Positions 17,472 through 28,722 are shown, numbered from the stretch's first letter. The stretch is 64,000 nucleotides of DNA from Natranaeroarchaeum sulfidigenes (GCF_017094485.1 NZ_CP064786.1:682001-746000), one strand, 5' to 3'. Made by a program: numbers and translations. The notes: generated by a model from the letters alone, not told the origin.

Positions 17472-19217
17472 CTACTCGTCCGCCTCGTCGGGCGTGAGTC
17501 CGACCAGCGATCGGCCGAGTACGTCAGCGTACCCCGAGCACGTCATCTTGAACGTCGGCACGCCGACAAAGGGGAGCGACGTGAGTGTCAGGAGAGGACG
17601 ATCGACGTCGACGCCGAGCGAGCGCGACCCCTTTTCGACTGCGTTCAGAAGCTGTGCCGTCTCCTCGACTTCGAGATCGGCGGCGACGCCAGCGATCCGA
17701 TAGGGAAGCTCGGCGATTGCCTCGCCGTCGCGGATGACCGCCCAGCCGCCGCCCTGCGCTTCGACGTGTTCGACCGCAGCCGAGAGGGCATCGTCGCTCG
17801 TCCCGACCGCCAGTACGCCCGTCGACTCCATGGTCATGCTGGTTGCGATCGCGCCCTCTTCGATCCCGTAGCCCGCCAGAAAGCCAGTGAATCCGGTTCC
17901 ATCGGCGTCGGGATGGCGGTCCAGCAGCGTGACCTTGGCGATGTCCCGCTCAGGTGCGGCGTGGAGGGTCCCGTCCTCGACACGCGGCTGGACCGTCGTC
18001 TCGGTCGAGAGCAAGCCCTCGCCGATTTCGATCGCGCGCACCCGACCGTCCGCGTCGGCCGCGCTCGCGGGGACGGTGAACCGTTCCGGATCGCTCTCGA
18101 CGTCGATCGAGTCGTAGACGAACTCGGGGTACTCGTGGCTCCTCGGCGCAACCTGATGTACGCCCTTCTCGACGACGACCTCACCGCCCGAGAGGACGGT
18201 GGCGACGTTCATCGCCGTCAGATCGTCGACGATTACGATATCGGCGACGTTACCGGGTGCAAGTGAACCCCGGTCGTCGAGCCCGAAATGTCTTGCCGGG
18301 TTCAGCGTGGCCATCCGAAGCGCATCGGCGGGATCGACGCCCGCATCGATGGTCCGCCGGACGACGGCGTCCATCGCCCCCTCGTCCAGCAGGTCGCGGG
18401 GCCACATTCCGTCGGTCGACAGCGAGAGCTCCGAGGAGCCGACCCGATCGACTGCGTCGGCGAGGGCGTCAATATCGTCCCGGATCGTCCCGTACCGTCC
18501 GATCGTGTGGATGCCGCGCTCGACCCGGTTGATCATCCCGTCTCCGCTGATCGCCTCGTGATCGTTGTCGACGAGTCCGGCGAAGGCGGTCAGTTTCTCC
18601 TCCCGACAGCCAGCGCCGTGACCGCAGATCGGCTTGCCAGCGTGGCGGGCGCGGTCGTACAGATCGTCGAGGTCGTGGTCCCGACCGACGAGGTGGATCC
18701 AGTCGGTTTCGCCGACGCCGACGACACGGTCGTCGTCGAGCAGGTCGACGAGCGCTTCGGCTTCCTTCTTGCTTGCGCGTCGTCCCTCGAACGTGTCGAC
18801 GAGGGGCATCGTCGGCACGGTCACCCTGACGGTGATTGGGAGATAGGCAGTCGCCGCGAGCAGCGCCTCGACGCCGCGTGCGCCAAACAGGCTTCCAGGC
18901 CCCGACGCTTCGGTAACGACAGTCGTGGTTCCAGTGGCCAGCACGTGGTGATAGGCGTTCTCCAGCGACTGGACGGTATCGACGTGCGTGTGTGCGTCGA
19001 TCAGTCCCGGCAGGACGACCCGCCCGTCAGCTGATAGCTGGGTAGTTTCGGGGCCGATGACGTCGCTGGCATCGTCGGGGAGTGCGGCGATCTCGTTGTC
19101 GACGATAGCGACATCAAGCGAACGGAACTCGCGGGTCTCGGGCAGGAAAACGCGTCCCCCTGTGATTGCGATATCGGCGTCGGCCTCGCCGAGCGCAACC
19201 GCCTGTGTGCGGTTCAT
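17472..19217 (-). CDS. ade: adenine deaminase
   Basis: A 581-residue amidohydrolase converting adenine to hypoxanthine in purine salvage. The metal motif is GLIDAHTHVDT, followed by VLATGTTTVVTEASG, ICGHGAG, and LSTDGMWPRDLL; the C-terminal half has TLNPARHFGLDDRGSLAPGNVADIVIVDDL and the family end FKMTCSGYADVLGRSLV. The DAHTH and STDG forms differ a little from bacterial Ade, as expected for this group. Its start overlaps the MBL gene stop by four bases, so they form an operon. Hypoxanthine made here could be used by Hpt, encoded at 35 kb. Confidence 0.85.
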   Translation of the reverse strand: MNRTQAVALGEADADIAITGGRVFLPETREFRSLDVAIVDNEIAALPDDASDVIGPETTQLSADGRVVLPGLIDAHTHVDTVQSLENAYHHVLATGTTTVVTEASGPGSLFGARGVEALLAATAYLPITVRVTVPTMPLVDTFEGRRASKKEAEALVDLLDDDRVVGVGETDWIHLVGRDHDLDDLYDRARHAGKPICGHGAGCREEKLTAFAGLVDNDHEAISGDGMINRVERGIHTIGRYGTIRDDIDALADAVDRVGSSELSLSTDGMWPRDLLDEGAMDAVVRRTIDAGVDPADALRMATLNPARHFGLDDRGSLAPGNVADIVIVDDLTAMNVATVLSGGEVVVEKGVHQVAPRSHEYPEFVYDSIDVESDPERFTVPASAADADGRVRAIEIGEGLLSTETTVQPRVEDGTLHAAPERDIAKVTLLDRHPDADGTGFTGFLAGYGIEEGAIATSMTMESTGVLAVGTSDDALSAAVEHVEAQGGGWAVIRDGEAIAELPYRIAGVAADLEVEETAQLLNAVEKGSRSLGVDVDRPLLTLTSLPFVGVPTFKMTCSGYADVLGRSLVGLTPDEADE

Positions 19218-20161
19218 CTCTTTGTATACAGGGTTCGGCCGTCCTCTTCAATCGCACGCACTTTGTCACGCGCTTCGAGCACGTCAAGATGGCCGACCGC
19301 CTCGCTCATCGCGGGGAAGTACTCGATCACCGGCAGGTCGTCGAACAGCCCCTCCATCACTTCACGGGCGCTCGTCTCCCCATCGAGTAGCGCGAGGACG
19401 TTCTCTGTCCGGTCCTCGTGGGCCGTCAGGATCTCACTGATGCGGTTGGATGGCTCCGTGATGAGCTCACCATGGCCGGGGAGAAGTTGATCGAAGGGAC
19501 GGTCCCGGAGCTGCGTTAGCGACTCGTTGTACGTCGGTAGTACCCGTGGGCGTTCGTCAGTGTCGTTCATCGGCGGCCGCAAGAGCGGGTTCGGCGTCAC
19601 GTCACCGAGAACGTGATCGCCGACGACCGCCCGGTTCTCTCCGTCGGCCTCGTAGCTCAACAGCAACTCGCCCGCCGCGTGTCCATGGCGGGTCTCGACC
19701 GTCAACTCGACGCCGTTGATAGCGACACTATCGCCGTCCGTGACGACCCGGTCGACCGGTGAGTTCGGCGCGTACGGCAGGTAGGCTTCGGGAAGCGTTA
19801 TTACGCTTTCGACGGTCGACCGTTCGAGTCCGTGGCGAACGAAAAACTCCTCGAAAAAGGACTGTTCGTACGCCAGGCGCTCGTCGAATGCCTCGATGAT
19901 CGTCGCCGTGTCGGGACTGGCGATGACGTCGATTCCGCGGTCATGGAGGCGCTTTGCCATGCCAAAGTGATCCGGGTGCGGATGTGTCACAACCACTCGT
20001 TCGAGATCGCTGATCCGGCAGTCTTCGGCCGCCAGTTTCTCCGTAAGCGTTTCCCACCCCTCGTCGCTGTCGGGACCGGGATCGATCAGCGTCCCATCGG
20101 CGAGATATGCGTTCACTGGACCGACCTGAAACGGCGTCGGGATCGAGAGCCGACTGAACAT
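19214..20161 (-). CDS. metallo-beta-lactamase fold hydrolase
   Basis: A 315-residue MBL-fold protein with the HxHxDH signature in THPHPDHFGMAKRL. Further metal residues are likely in RHGHAAGELLL and VGDHVLGD, and the C-terminal helical segment resembles LACTB2-like hydrolases (HEDRTENVLALLDG). It is the first gene of a two-gene operon with ade. The substrate, possibly a thioester or nucleic acid, cannot be told. Confidence 0.85.
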   Translation of the reverse strand: MFSRLSIPTPFQVGPVNAYLADGTLIDPGPDSDEGWETLTEKLAAEDCRISDLERVVVTHPHPDHFGMAKRLHDRGIDVIASPDTATIIEAFDERLAYEQSFFEEFFVRHGLERSTVESVITLPEAYLPYAPNSPVDRVVTDGDSVAINGVELTVETRHGHAAGELLLSYEADGENRAVVGDHVLGDVTPNPLLRPPMNDTDERPRVLPTYNESLTQLRDRPFDQLLPGHGELITEPSNRISEILTAHEDRTENVLALLDGETSAREVMEGLFDDLPVIEYFPAMSEAVGHLDVLEARDKVRAIEEDGRTLYTKR

Positions 20162-20370
20162 CGTGCGTGGCTGGGCCGCGGAGCGGTAAAACGGTTTGTG
20201 AACCGGTGACGCACTACTGGCGGTTGTCCCCGCGTTCGGCCGCTGGAAATCCGGAAATACTCTGTCTCAGTTAGAGGTCCTCATGTCGTCATCCTCCAAT
20301 TCTCAGTACTACTGTAGTGCGATTATCTGTATAGTCAGAACGACACGTCAGATCGGTTAGGGCACAAGAG

Positions 20371-20377
20371 TTATATC
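20371..20377 (+). promoter_or_regulatory. TATA element of the DUF7553-like gene
   Basis: TTATATC centred about -27 from the ATG at 20400 fits a leaderless haloarchaeal promoter. Confidence 0.45.
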
Positions 20378-20399
20378 TGTCCCTTGCGTAAGGTCGGAT

Positions 20400-20684
20400 A
20401 TGAACAAGCACTTCGAGGATGCACGATACTACCTGACCCGCGCCGGAAAGAAAGCTAAACAGGGCGTTGCCGAGGAGCTCGAACCCGTCGAGGAGAAGTT
20501 CCGGGAACTAACGGGCGGCGACGAAGAACCGGAGGCGAGCCGCCTCGACAAGATCCGGGCCGACCTCGAAGAGATCGAGGAACGGGCCGAAGGTGAGGCA
20601 AAAGAGGCCGTCGGAAAGGCCCGCGAGCGGATCCACGCCTATCGTCACGGCGAGGACGCCGCACCTGCCGAAAGTAAGGCTTAA
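20400..20684 (+). CDS. DUF7553-like small helical protein
   Basis: A 94-residue charged, helical protein (MNKHFEDARYYLTRAGKKAK...) ending in a likely coiled coil (DKIRADLEEIEERAEGEAKEAVGKARERI). It resembles a conserved haloarchaeal family of unknown function. A good TATA element at about -27 supports the start. The tRNA-Val gene follows 29 bases later. Confidence 0.75.
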   Translation: MNKHFEDARYYLTRAGKKAKQGVAEELEPVEEKFRELTGGDEEPEASRLDKIRADLEEIEERAEGEAKEAVGKARERIHAYRHGEDAAPAESKA

Positions 20685-20713
20685 GTTCGGAGCGGCGGTA
20701 CGATTTTTTACGC

Positions 20714-20788
20714 GGGTTGGTGGTCTAGTCTGGTTATGACATCGCCTTCACACGGCGAGGGCCGCAAGTTCAAATCTTGCCCAACCCA
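20714..20788 (+). tRNA. tRNA-Val (CAC)
   Basis: The 75-base sequence folds as a cloverleaf. The acceptor stem GGGTTGG pairs with CCAACCC, and the discriminator is A. The anticodon stem TCGCC/GGCGA encloses TTCACAC, giving anticodon CAC (valine, GUG codons). The T arm is GCAAG-TTCAAAT-CTTGC. No intron is present and CCA is not encoded. Confidence 0.95.
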
Positions 20789-20980
20789 CTGATTTTGCTG
20801 TGAGCAATCCGCGGCCAGCAACTCCGCCATGTTGGGACGGTTTGAACTACGCAAGGCGCGCGGAGCGAAGTTGACGACGTCACGACGAAGAGCGTAGCGA
20901 CGGGTCAGAACGCGTGTTTCCCATATCACGGCGACCGAATCGAGATGCCGTCTACGACCTCACACGACAGTTCTTGAACT

Positions 20981-21013
20981 GCTTAAAATTTTTATTGAAC
21001 GAGGAACTTCCTC
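20981..21013 (+). promoter_or_regulatory. katG promoter and downstream palindrome
   Basis: An A/T tract CTTAAAATTTTTAT (20981-20994) is the best TATA candidate for katG. It is followed by GAGGAACTTCCTC (21001-21013), a 13-base perfect palindrome with 6-base arms. The palindrome sits where a repressor could stop transcription initiation, about 47 bases before the ATG. Confidence 0.45.
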
Positions 21014-21023
21014 AATCACTTGA

Positions 21024-23192
<2,169 letters not shown>

Positions 23193-23314
23193 ACGGCCTG
23201 CTCCTTTTCTGTACTGCAGTTGTGGGTTCGCTGACAGCTAGTTCTGATCACGCCCGTCACAGTCTGCTCCCGGCACAGGGAACTGTTAGTAGGTTATCTT
23301 TACCTGCCGGTAGA

Positions 23315-23332
23315 CGACGTATAGTTACGTCG
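23315..23332 (+). promoter_or_regulatory. inverted repeat before the surface-protein gene
   Basis: CGACGTA and TACGTCG are perfect 7-base arms around TAGT, ending 26 bases before the ATG at 23359. It overlaps the expected promoter and may be an operator. Confidence 0.35.
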
Positions 23333-23358
23333 CAGGTCGACGATAGTCGATTCAGTCT

Positions 23359-24375
23359 ATGGCCGAGCTATCGGGATCGACCGTCGTCGTGCTCGTCGTT
23401 GGGGTGGCGCTGATCGGGATAGGTATGATCGGTCTGACCTCCGAGGTGGGATGGGGGTCATCCGTTGGTGACGATACCGCCCCGTTACAGAACGAAACAA
23501 CAGGTGAACAGAGCGATCAGGATCAGAGCCAGGATACGGTCGAAGAACCGTACATCGAACCGGTCCCAGAGCGCGGTGATCCGTATTTCGAGGCTGAAGC
23601 CAGCGACGGCAGCTGGATAAGTTACGTCAATCCCCGTGACGAGTATCGCGATCCGTACCTCGGCGATGGCTCCGGGAAGCTCTGTGTGTCGCTGTACAAC
23701 GACGACGGTGAGGTAGTGGTCGGGGAGACGGTCCCGAACACCACGGTTACAGTCCCGACCGGCGAATCGCTGGACTGGCACTCACACGCCGACCCGTTCG
23801 TGGTCGAGCTCCCGCTGACCGAGCACTACGAGCGCCCACTGGATGCCGATCAGTTCGGTACTGATCCGGATCTCCCGCAGGGCGACGGCTATCTCGACTC
23901 GCACTGTCTGGAGATTCACGGCATGCCCGCGGATGGCACAGTCGAGTACGGCGAGGCGGAAGTCGACGGCGAGTACGAGGACCGGATCGAGGTAGTCGGA
24001 TATCTCCAGCAGGACGCCCAGTCGTGGAATTCGAGTGTCGACCCGCTGGCCGATGCTCGCTCCTACGAGGAAGCCGGTGGTGGCTGGACGTATGATCCGG
24101 AGCACTCACACGGGCAGATGGTTGTCGTCCTCCAGCTTGATCATGACGAGACGGACACGAACGGAGAGGACGATGATACCAGTACTGACGACAACGGTGT
24201 TGACGATACTGATCAGGAACACGGGGAGTCTACTGACCAGGATGACGACTCCGAGAACGGCGATGACGAGAGCGAAACCGATCAACTGGACGCGGACGAC
24301 TCGCTGTCAGGGTTTGGGATCGTCGCTGTCGTCGTTGCCCTGCTCGCGGTAGCGGTGTACGCTCGGCGTCGGTGA
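23359..24375 (+). CDS. secreted protein with PGF-CTERM-like C-terminal anchor
   Basis: A 338-residue exported protein. Residues 5-28 form a hydrophobic signal or anchor (VVVLVVGVALIGIGMIGL). The middle has two cysteines (LCVSLYNDD and SHCLEIHG) and a beta-rich domain. An acidic D/T/E/S linker of about 60 residues leads to a C-terminal hydrophobic helix and RRR. The tail layout matches archaeosortase (PGF-CTERM) substrates, but the tripeptide reads SGF rather than PGF, so processing is uncertain. Function is unknown. Confidence 0.7.
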   Translation: MAELSGSTVVVLVVGVALIGIGMIGLTSEVGWGSSVGDDTAPLQNETTGEQSDQDQSQDTVEEPYIEPVPERGDPYFEAEASDGSWISYVNPRDEYRDPYLGDGSGKLCVSLYNDDGEVVVGETVPNTTVTVPTGESLDWHSHADPFVVELPLTEHYERPLDADQFGTDPDLPQGDGYLDSHCLEIHGMPADGTVEYGEAEVDGEYEDRIEVVGYLQQDAQSWNSSVDPLADARSYEEAGGGWTYDPEHSHGQMVVVLQLDHDETDTNGEDDDTSTDDNGVDDTDQEHGESTDQDDDSENGDDESETDQLDADDSLSGFGIVAVVVALLAVAVYARRR

Positions 24376-24378
24376 GTC

Positions 24379-25419
24379 CTACTCCAGTTGCTCCAAGGCC
24401 CATCCGGCGTGCTCGCGTACCTCCTCGTTCGGGTCGTCGGATTCGAGCGTTTCGAGCCGTTCTCTGGCGTCCTCGATGTCGAGCGACCCGACCGCCTTGC
24501 AGGCATTGCTACGCACGATAGGCGCAGGGTCGTCTAGTCTCTCTTCGAGTCGGTCGGTCGCCTCGACGATCGCATCGGGACGTTCAAGCCCGACGTGCAG
24601 GATCGCCGAGACGGCGTTGCCACGGACGTATTCGTCGTCATCGTCGAGACGCTCGGTCACGACGTCGACCGCATCGGTCGTACGGTCCGGATGCTCCTGT
24701 GCGACGTCCGCGATCAGACCGATGGCGTTCCCCCGGACGCCCGGATGGTCCGCGTCGGCAAGCGCCGTCAGTTCATCGATGGCCTCGACCGCAGCCGACG
24801 GATACGCCGATGCGATCGCGCCGAGCGCGGACAGCGCGTTGGTCTGATAGGCAACCGCCCGATCCGATATCCCGTCCAGTAGCTGTGGGACGACTGGTTT
24901 GACTTCCTCGGGGTAGCCCACGGCGAGCTGTGAGAGGACGTAGAGCGCGTTCGTCCGCGTCGGATCGTCGGCGTCGAGCAGGGCAGACAGCGTCGGGACG
25001 AGATCGAGCAACCCTTCGGGATCCGTTGCAACGAGCTCCACGCAGCAGCCGGTCGCAGCCTGCGTGCTCTCGTCGTCCTCGACAGTCACGTGTTCGACGA
25101 TCACGTCCTTGTGGTCGAGCACCGCTTCGGGATGGTCGACAGCGATTGCACGGAGACAGCGTAACAGCAGGGGATCGGCATCGAGCGAGGGGCGACCGAG
25201 TAATCGGGCGACCAGCCCAGCGAACTCCCCGTCGACGTGTTGCCCGCTCTGGGCCACTTCCAGCAGGGCAGCCACGGCGTCCGCGTGAACACCGGGTGGA
25301 AGCGCCGGGTCAGAAAGCAGCGCGCGGATCCGACCGGTATCGACATCGGTTGGCGAATCCAGTGCGCGTTCGCGGAGCGCGGCCGCCAGTTCTGCCGGAT
25401 CGGTGTGGTCGCCGTCCAT
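24379..25419 (-). CDS. HEAT-repeat protein
   Basis: A 346-residue protein made of about eight HEAT/PBS-like helical repeats of some 35 residues, seen as recurring patterns such as DDDEYVRGNAVSAILHVG and DDPAPIVRSNACKAVGSL, ending in DPNEEVREHAGWALEQLE. Such solenoids act as protein interaction scaffolds; the partner is unknown. It converges with the surface-protein gene, with only three bases between stops. Confidence 0.85.
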   Translation of the reverse strand: MDGDHTDPAELAAALRERALDSPTDVDTGRIRALLSDPALPPGVHADAVAALLEVAQSGQHVDGEFAGLVARLLGRPSLDADPLLLRCLRAIAVDHPEAVLDHKDVIVEHVTVEDDESTQAATGCCVELVATDPEGLLDLVPTLSALLDADDPTRTNALYVLSQLAVGYPEEVKPVVPQLLDGISDRAVAYQTNALSALGAIASAYPSAAVEAIDELTALADADHPGVRGNAIGLIADVAQEHPDRTTDAVDVVTERLDDDDEYVRGNAVSAILHVGLERPDAIVEATDRLEERLDDPAPIVRSNACKAVGSLDIEDARERLETLESDDPNEEVREHAGWALEQLE

Positions 25420-25653
25420 CTACCGTACCGAGGGGGTTCCCGGTGAAAAAACCTCTTGCCGTTTCCCCGACGGATGGAACGCCTTTTTTGTCCGGGTCGA
25501 TACTACCATCGAGTATGTGGACGACAGCCAACACCGATGCGTTCGCGTTCGATAGCCACTGCGACACCGTGGCCCGGTGCTGTCGTCTGAGGGGGAGCGG
25601 CGTAAGGCGAACTGAACCGGTCGATCAATTGCCTGGACAGCGGACACTGATTC

Positions 25654-26388
25654 ATGTTTGAGCGACTGCGCGAGGACGTCCGGACGGCGCTGGAGACCGA
25701 CCCTGCCGCGAAAACCCGTCGCGAGGTCATTACTTGCTATCCTGGCCTGCAGGCCGTCTGGCTCCATCGGATCGCCCATGCTCTCTGGTCGTGGGGCTTT
25801 CACTGGCTCGCCCGCCTCGTCTCACACCTGTCCCGCGGGCTCACGAATATCGAGATCCATCCCGCAGCGGAGATCGGACGGCGCTGTTTCATCGATCACG
25901 GTTCCGGCGTCGTGATCGGCGAAACGGCCGCGATCGGCGACGACGTTCACATGCATCACGGCTGTACGCTGGGCGGTAACTCGCCGTATCCCGAGAAGCG
26001 CCATCCGACGCTCGAAGACGGCGTGACCCTCGGCGCGAACGCCACGTTGATCGGTGACATCACGATCGGGGAGGACGCCACCGTGGGTGCTGGCGCGGTC
26101 GTGGTCGAGGACGTCCCGCCGGAAACGACCGTAACCGGCGTCCCGGCCGAGCCCGTCGAACGGACCGGCTCGACGCCAGCAAACGGCGTCGACAGGCCCG
26201 ACGTGCGCGTCGAGTCGATAGGCGAGGACGATATCGATGGGACCGCACACGGCGTCCTGCTGGACACTGATACTCCAGATCCGGACCGACTGCTCGCCGA
26301 GGTCGACGACGCGCTCTCGGAGCTCGATCAACGCAAGGACGAACTCGAAGCGCTCCGGGAGGACGTTGAACGCCTGCGTGAGGACTAG
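25654..26388 (+). CDS. cysE: serine O-acetyltransferase
   Basis: A 244-residue CysE that acetylates serine for cysteine synthesis. It has the N-terminal YPGLQAVWLHRIAHALW, then left-handed beta-helix hexapeptide repeats (IEIHPAAEIGRRCFIDHGSGVVIGE, HHGCTLGG, GANATLIGDITIG). A C-terminal extension of about 70 residues ending in a charged coiled coil (LDQRKDELEALREDVERLRED) is unusual compared with bacterial CysE. The stop overlaps the convergent acyl-CoA dehydrogenase gene by four bases. Confidence 0.9.
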   Translation: MFERLREDVRTALETDPAAKTRREVITCYPGLQAVWLHRIAHALWSWGFHWLARLVSHLSRGLTNIEIHPAAEIGRRCFIDHGSGVVIGETAAIGDDVHMHHGCTLGGNSPYPEKRHPTLEDGVTLGANATLIGDITIGEDATVGAGAVVVEDVPPETTVTGVPAEPVERTGSTPANGVDRPDVRVESIGEDDIDGTAHGVLLDTDTPDPDRLLAEVDDALSELDQRKDELEALREDVERLRED

Positions 26389-27533
26389 TCGAGCAGGTGC
26401 CGTGCGATGATCGTCTTCTGGATTTCGCTGGTGCCCTCGTAGATAGTCGTCACGCGGGCGTCCCGGTAGAGCCGTTCGACGTCGAACTCGGTGACGTAGC
26501 CGTAGCCGCCGTGGAGCTGAACTGCCTCGTTGGTAACGTCCATGGCGGTTTCGCTGGCGACGTACTTGGCCACGCTTGCCTGCAGGGGGCCGTCGTCCCC
26601 GCGGTCGTCTGCCCGGGCAGCAGTGAGTGTGATCGCCCGGGCGCTCTGGATCTCCGCGTACATCTCCGCAATTTTGTGTCGAACCGTCTGAATGTCGGCG
26701 ATTGGACCGCCGAACTGTTCGCGCTCGCCGACGTACTCACGTGCCATGTCGAAGGCCGACTGGGCGAGGCCGACTGACTGGGCGGCGATCCCGATTCGTC
26801 CGCCGGTGAGGATCGAGAGCGCGGCGCTCAGGCCCTCCCCCTCGGGCGTCAGCCGGTTCTCGGCGGGGATCCGCACGTCGTCGAAGGTGAGCGAGGTGGT
26901 GTCACTGGCGCGGAGGCCGAGTTTCTCCTCCGGATCGCCCACTGAGAGGCCGTCAGCGTCGCCCGGAACGACGAATTGCGTGATCGAGTCCGGATCCTCG
27001 CTGTCTGTCTTCGCGAAGACGATGTAGACGCCCGCACGCTCGCCGTTGGTGATCCACTGCTTCTCGCCGTCGAGGACGTACTCTGTCGGGTCGCTGTCCC
27101 CATCGCCGCCCACGGGTCGGGCCTCGGTTGTCATCTCGGCGGGGTTCGAGCCCGCTCCCGGCTCCGAGAGTGCGAACGCGCCGACGGGTCGCCCCTTTGC
27201 CATCTCGGGGAGCCACCGGTCTTTCTGTCTCTCGCTACCGAACTCCGCGATACACGAGGTTGCCAGACAGTGGACCGACAGCGCGGTCGCTACCGCCAGC
27301 GCGCCGTACGCGACCTCCTCGTTGACCAGTGCGTAGGTCACTCGATCGGCGTCGTAGCCGCCGTAGGCCCCGGGCGTTGTCAGTCCGGTCAGATCGAGGT
27401 CCGCCAGCCCGTCCCAGATGTCCTCCGGGAACTGTTCGGTCTCGTCTGCCTCCCGGGCGATCGGCTGAAGCTCCTCGACAGCGAACTCGTGGACTACGTC
27501 CCGGATGGCCTGCTGTTCGTCGGACAGTTCCAT
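26385..27533 (-). CDS. acyl-CoA dehydrogenase
   Basis: A 382-residue FAD-dependent acyl-CoA dehydrogenase. It has the FALSEPGAGSNPAEM and QWITNGERAGVYIVFAKT flavin segments, QFGGPIADIQTVRHKIAEM, and the C-terminal catalytic-base and FAD motif GGYGYVTEFDVERLYRDARVTTIYEGTSEIQK. The glutamate of YEGTSEIQ is the expected catalytic base. The start at 27533 fits MELSDEQQAIRDVV; an ATG 21 bases upstream is an alternative. Chain-length preference is unknown. Confidence 0.92.
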   Translation of the reverse strand: MELSDEQQAIRDVVHEFAVEELQPIAREADETEQFPEDIWDGLADLDLTGLTTPGAYGGYDADRVTYALVNEEVAYGALAVATALSVHCLATSCIAEFGSERQKDRWLPEMAKGRPVGAFALSEPGAGSNPAEMTTEARPVGGDGDSDPTEYVLDGEKQWITNGERAGVYIVFAKTDSEDPDSITQFVVPGDADGLSVGDPEEKLGLRASDTTSLTFDDVRIPAENRLTPEGEGLSAALSILTGGRIGIAAQSVGLAQSAFDMAREYVGEREQFGGPIADIQTVRHKIAEMYAEIQSARAITLTAARADDRGDDGPLQASVAKYVASETAMDVTNEAVQLHGGYGYVTEFDVERLYRDARVTTIYEGTSEIQKTIIARHLLD

Positions 27534-27574
27534 ACCGGTAGTTCCGGCGCTCACGCGAAAAAGCTAGGGCGCAG

Positions 27575-27870
27575 TCAGAATTGACTGAAACGACGGATGA
27601 GCATATCGGTCCCGCCCGCGAAGACGAGCAGGTACAGGATCACGCCAGCGGGTACGAGCAGTACGAACTGGATCGCACTCTGGGTGATCGGATCCGGCGG
27701 CGACGCCAACACCCCGATCAGCGTTGCCCCCACAACGGTGCCGTACAGCCACGCCCCCAGCTGTCACGCCGCGAAAGCGGGGCGTCTCGGCGTCCTGCCC
27801 GGACGGCAAAATAGGCGTACAGGGGGTGGAACGGGACTGGGAACAAAGCGACGCCGATCGACCAGTACAC
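27575..27870 (-). pseudogene. frameshifted small membrane protein gene
   Basis: Two frames together give one coherent hydrophobic protein. The first part (YWSIGVALFPVPFHPLYAYFAV, from a possible GTG start at 27870) and the second (GAWLYGTVVGATLIGV, then QFVLLVPAGVILYLLVFAGG to the stop at 27575) are joined only if one G is added to the G-run near 27755. It would encode about 98 residues with three membrane segments. This may be a real frameshift or a homopolymer error in the assembly. No family was recognised. Confidence 0.5.
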
Positions 27871-27912
27871 TGGTTGGATTCTCGAAAATCGTCCGACGTC
27901 GCGGGGGATACT

Positions 27913-28085
27913 ATGGCACAAGCACACAAACTGGACTGCGAATCGGTGTCGGATACGTGTCGGTTCATCATTCAGTCCGAAAACGAGGAGGAAGCGGTTG
28001 AACTGGCAAGCAAACACATGCGGAGGTCTACGAACAGGAGTTCACCGAAGACGAACTGCGTGAGGACCATTTACAGATCGTCTGA
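27913..28085 (+). pseudogene. frameshifted DUF1059-like small protein gene
   Basis: The frame starts MAQAHKLDCESVSDTCRFII, matching the small DUF1059 family, and continues to ELASKHMR. The expected continuation EVYEQEFTEDELREDHLQIV and its TGA (28083-28085) lie in another frame. One missing base near 28023 (CATGCGGAG reading as if a G were lost) explains this. Restored, it would be 57 residues, normal for the family. Error or true lesion cannot be told from the sequence. Confidence 0.55.
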
Positions 28086-28127
28086 TCTACTCTCACCCCT
28101 GTTTTTCTGTCCCGCTTTGATGATAGC

Positions 28128-28661
28128 TCACTCGTCGACTAACTCGACATCCAGCCGCTTTTCGAGCGCCTCGATGAGGGAGCCGCCGATGCCGGACTCG
28201 ACTGCACGACTCTGTTCGACGGCGAGGAGATCGGACTCGGGAACGCCGAGCTCATCGGCGAGTTCCTCGCGCTGGAGTCCGGCATTCTGTCGGGCGTCTT
28301 CGACGATTTCGCCGTAGCCACGGATCAGATACGGAAGCTGGTCGTCGTCGTAGTCGGTCCCGCCTTCTTCCCAGTGGCTCGTATCGCCGTCCCACATGCT
28401 CTCGCTGCCGGTCTGTGGGCCGCTCGATTCGGGCGCCGTCGAGGACGAGCCAGTCGAGCCACTGTCGCTCCCGCCGCCCTGCTTCCGCCGCTGTTTCTTG
28501 TCCTTGTGCGCGTTGTCGTCGTGTGGGCGACAGTCCGGACAGACATCGAGCGTCGCGCCCGCGACCTTCGCGGTGCGAAGCGACTCGCTGGTCGCGCCAC
28601 ACAGCTCGCAGGCACCGCCGTCCCCCGAGTCCGAGGAGCCGCCGGTCGAGTATTTGGCCAT
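28128..28661 (-). CDS. multiprotein bridging factor 1 homolog
   Basis: A 177-residue archaeal MBF1-like transcription factor. An N-terminal zinc ribbon (CELCGATSESLRTAKVAGATLDVCPDCRPH) is followed by a Ser/Gly-rich linker and a C-terminal XRE-type helix-turn-helix (YGEIVEDARQNAGLQREELADELGVPESDLLAVE). It probably links TBP and specific regulators. The ATG at 28661 places the zinc ribbon near the start; upstream codons do not resemble the family. Confidence 0.92.
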   Translation of the reverse strand: MAKYSTGGSSDSGDGGACELCGATSESLRTAKVAGATLDVCPDCRPHDDNAHKDKKQRRKQGGGSDSGSTGSSSTAPESSGPQTGSESMWDGDTSHWEEGGTDYDDDQLPYLIRGYGEIVEDARQNAGLQREELADELGVPESDLLAVEQSRAVESGIGGSLIEALEKRLDVELVDE

Positions 28662-28722
28662 ACGTCGTGTAGAACGGTCGGTCATTTGAATTTCGCGGTC
28701 CACAGCCAGCAGTTCACCTCGC

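Noticed and set aside
20708-20929. A 73-codon minus-strand frame over the tRNA gene
   Set aside because: It is antisense to the tRNA, and its GQDLNLRP...HQPA-type ending is the familiar artefact of translating tRNA reverse complements.
25515-25661. A 48-codon plus-strand frame with FDSHCDT, resembling a dipeptidase metal motif
   Set aside because: Only seven residues look familiar, the rest does not continue the family, and it overlaps the cysE start region. Too weak to call a gene or remnant.
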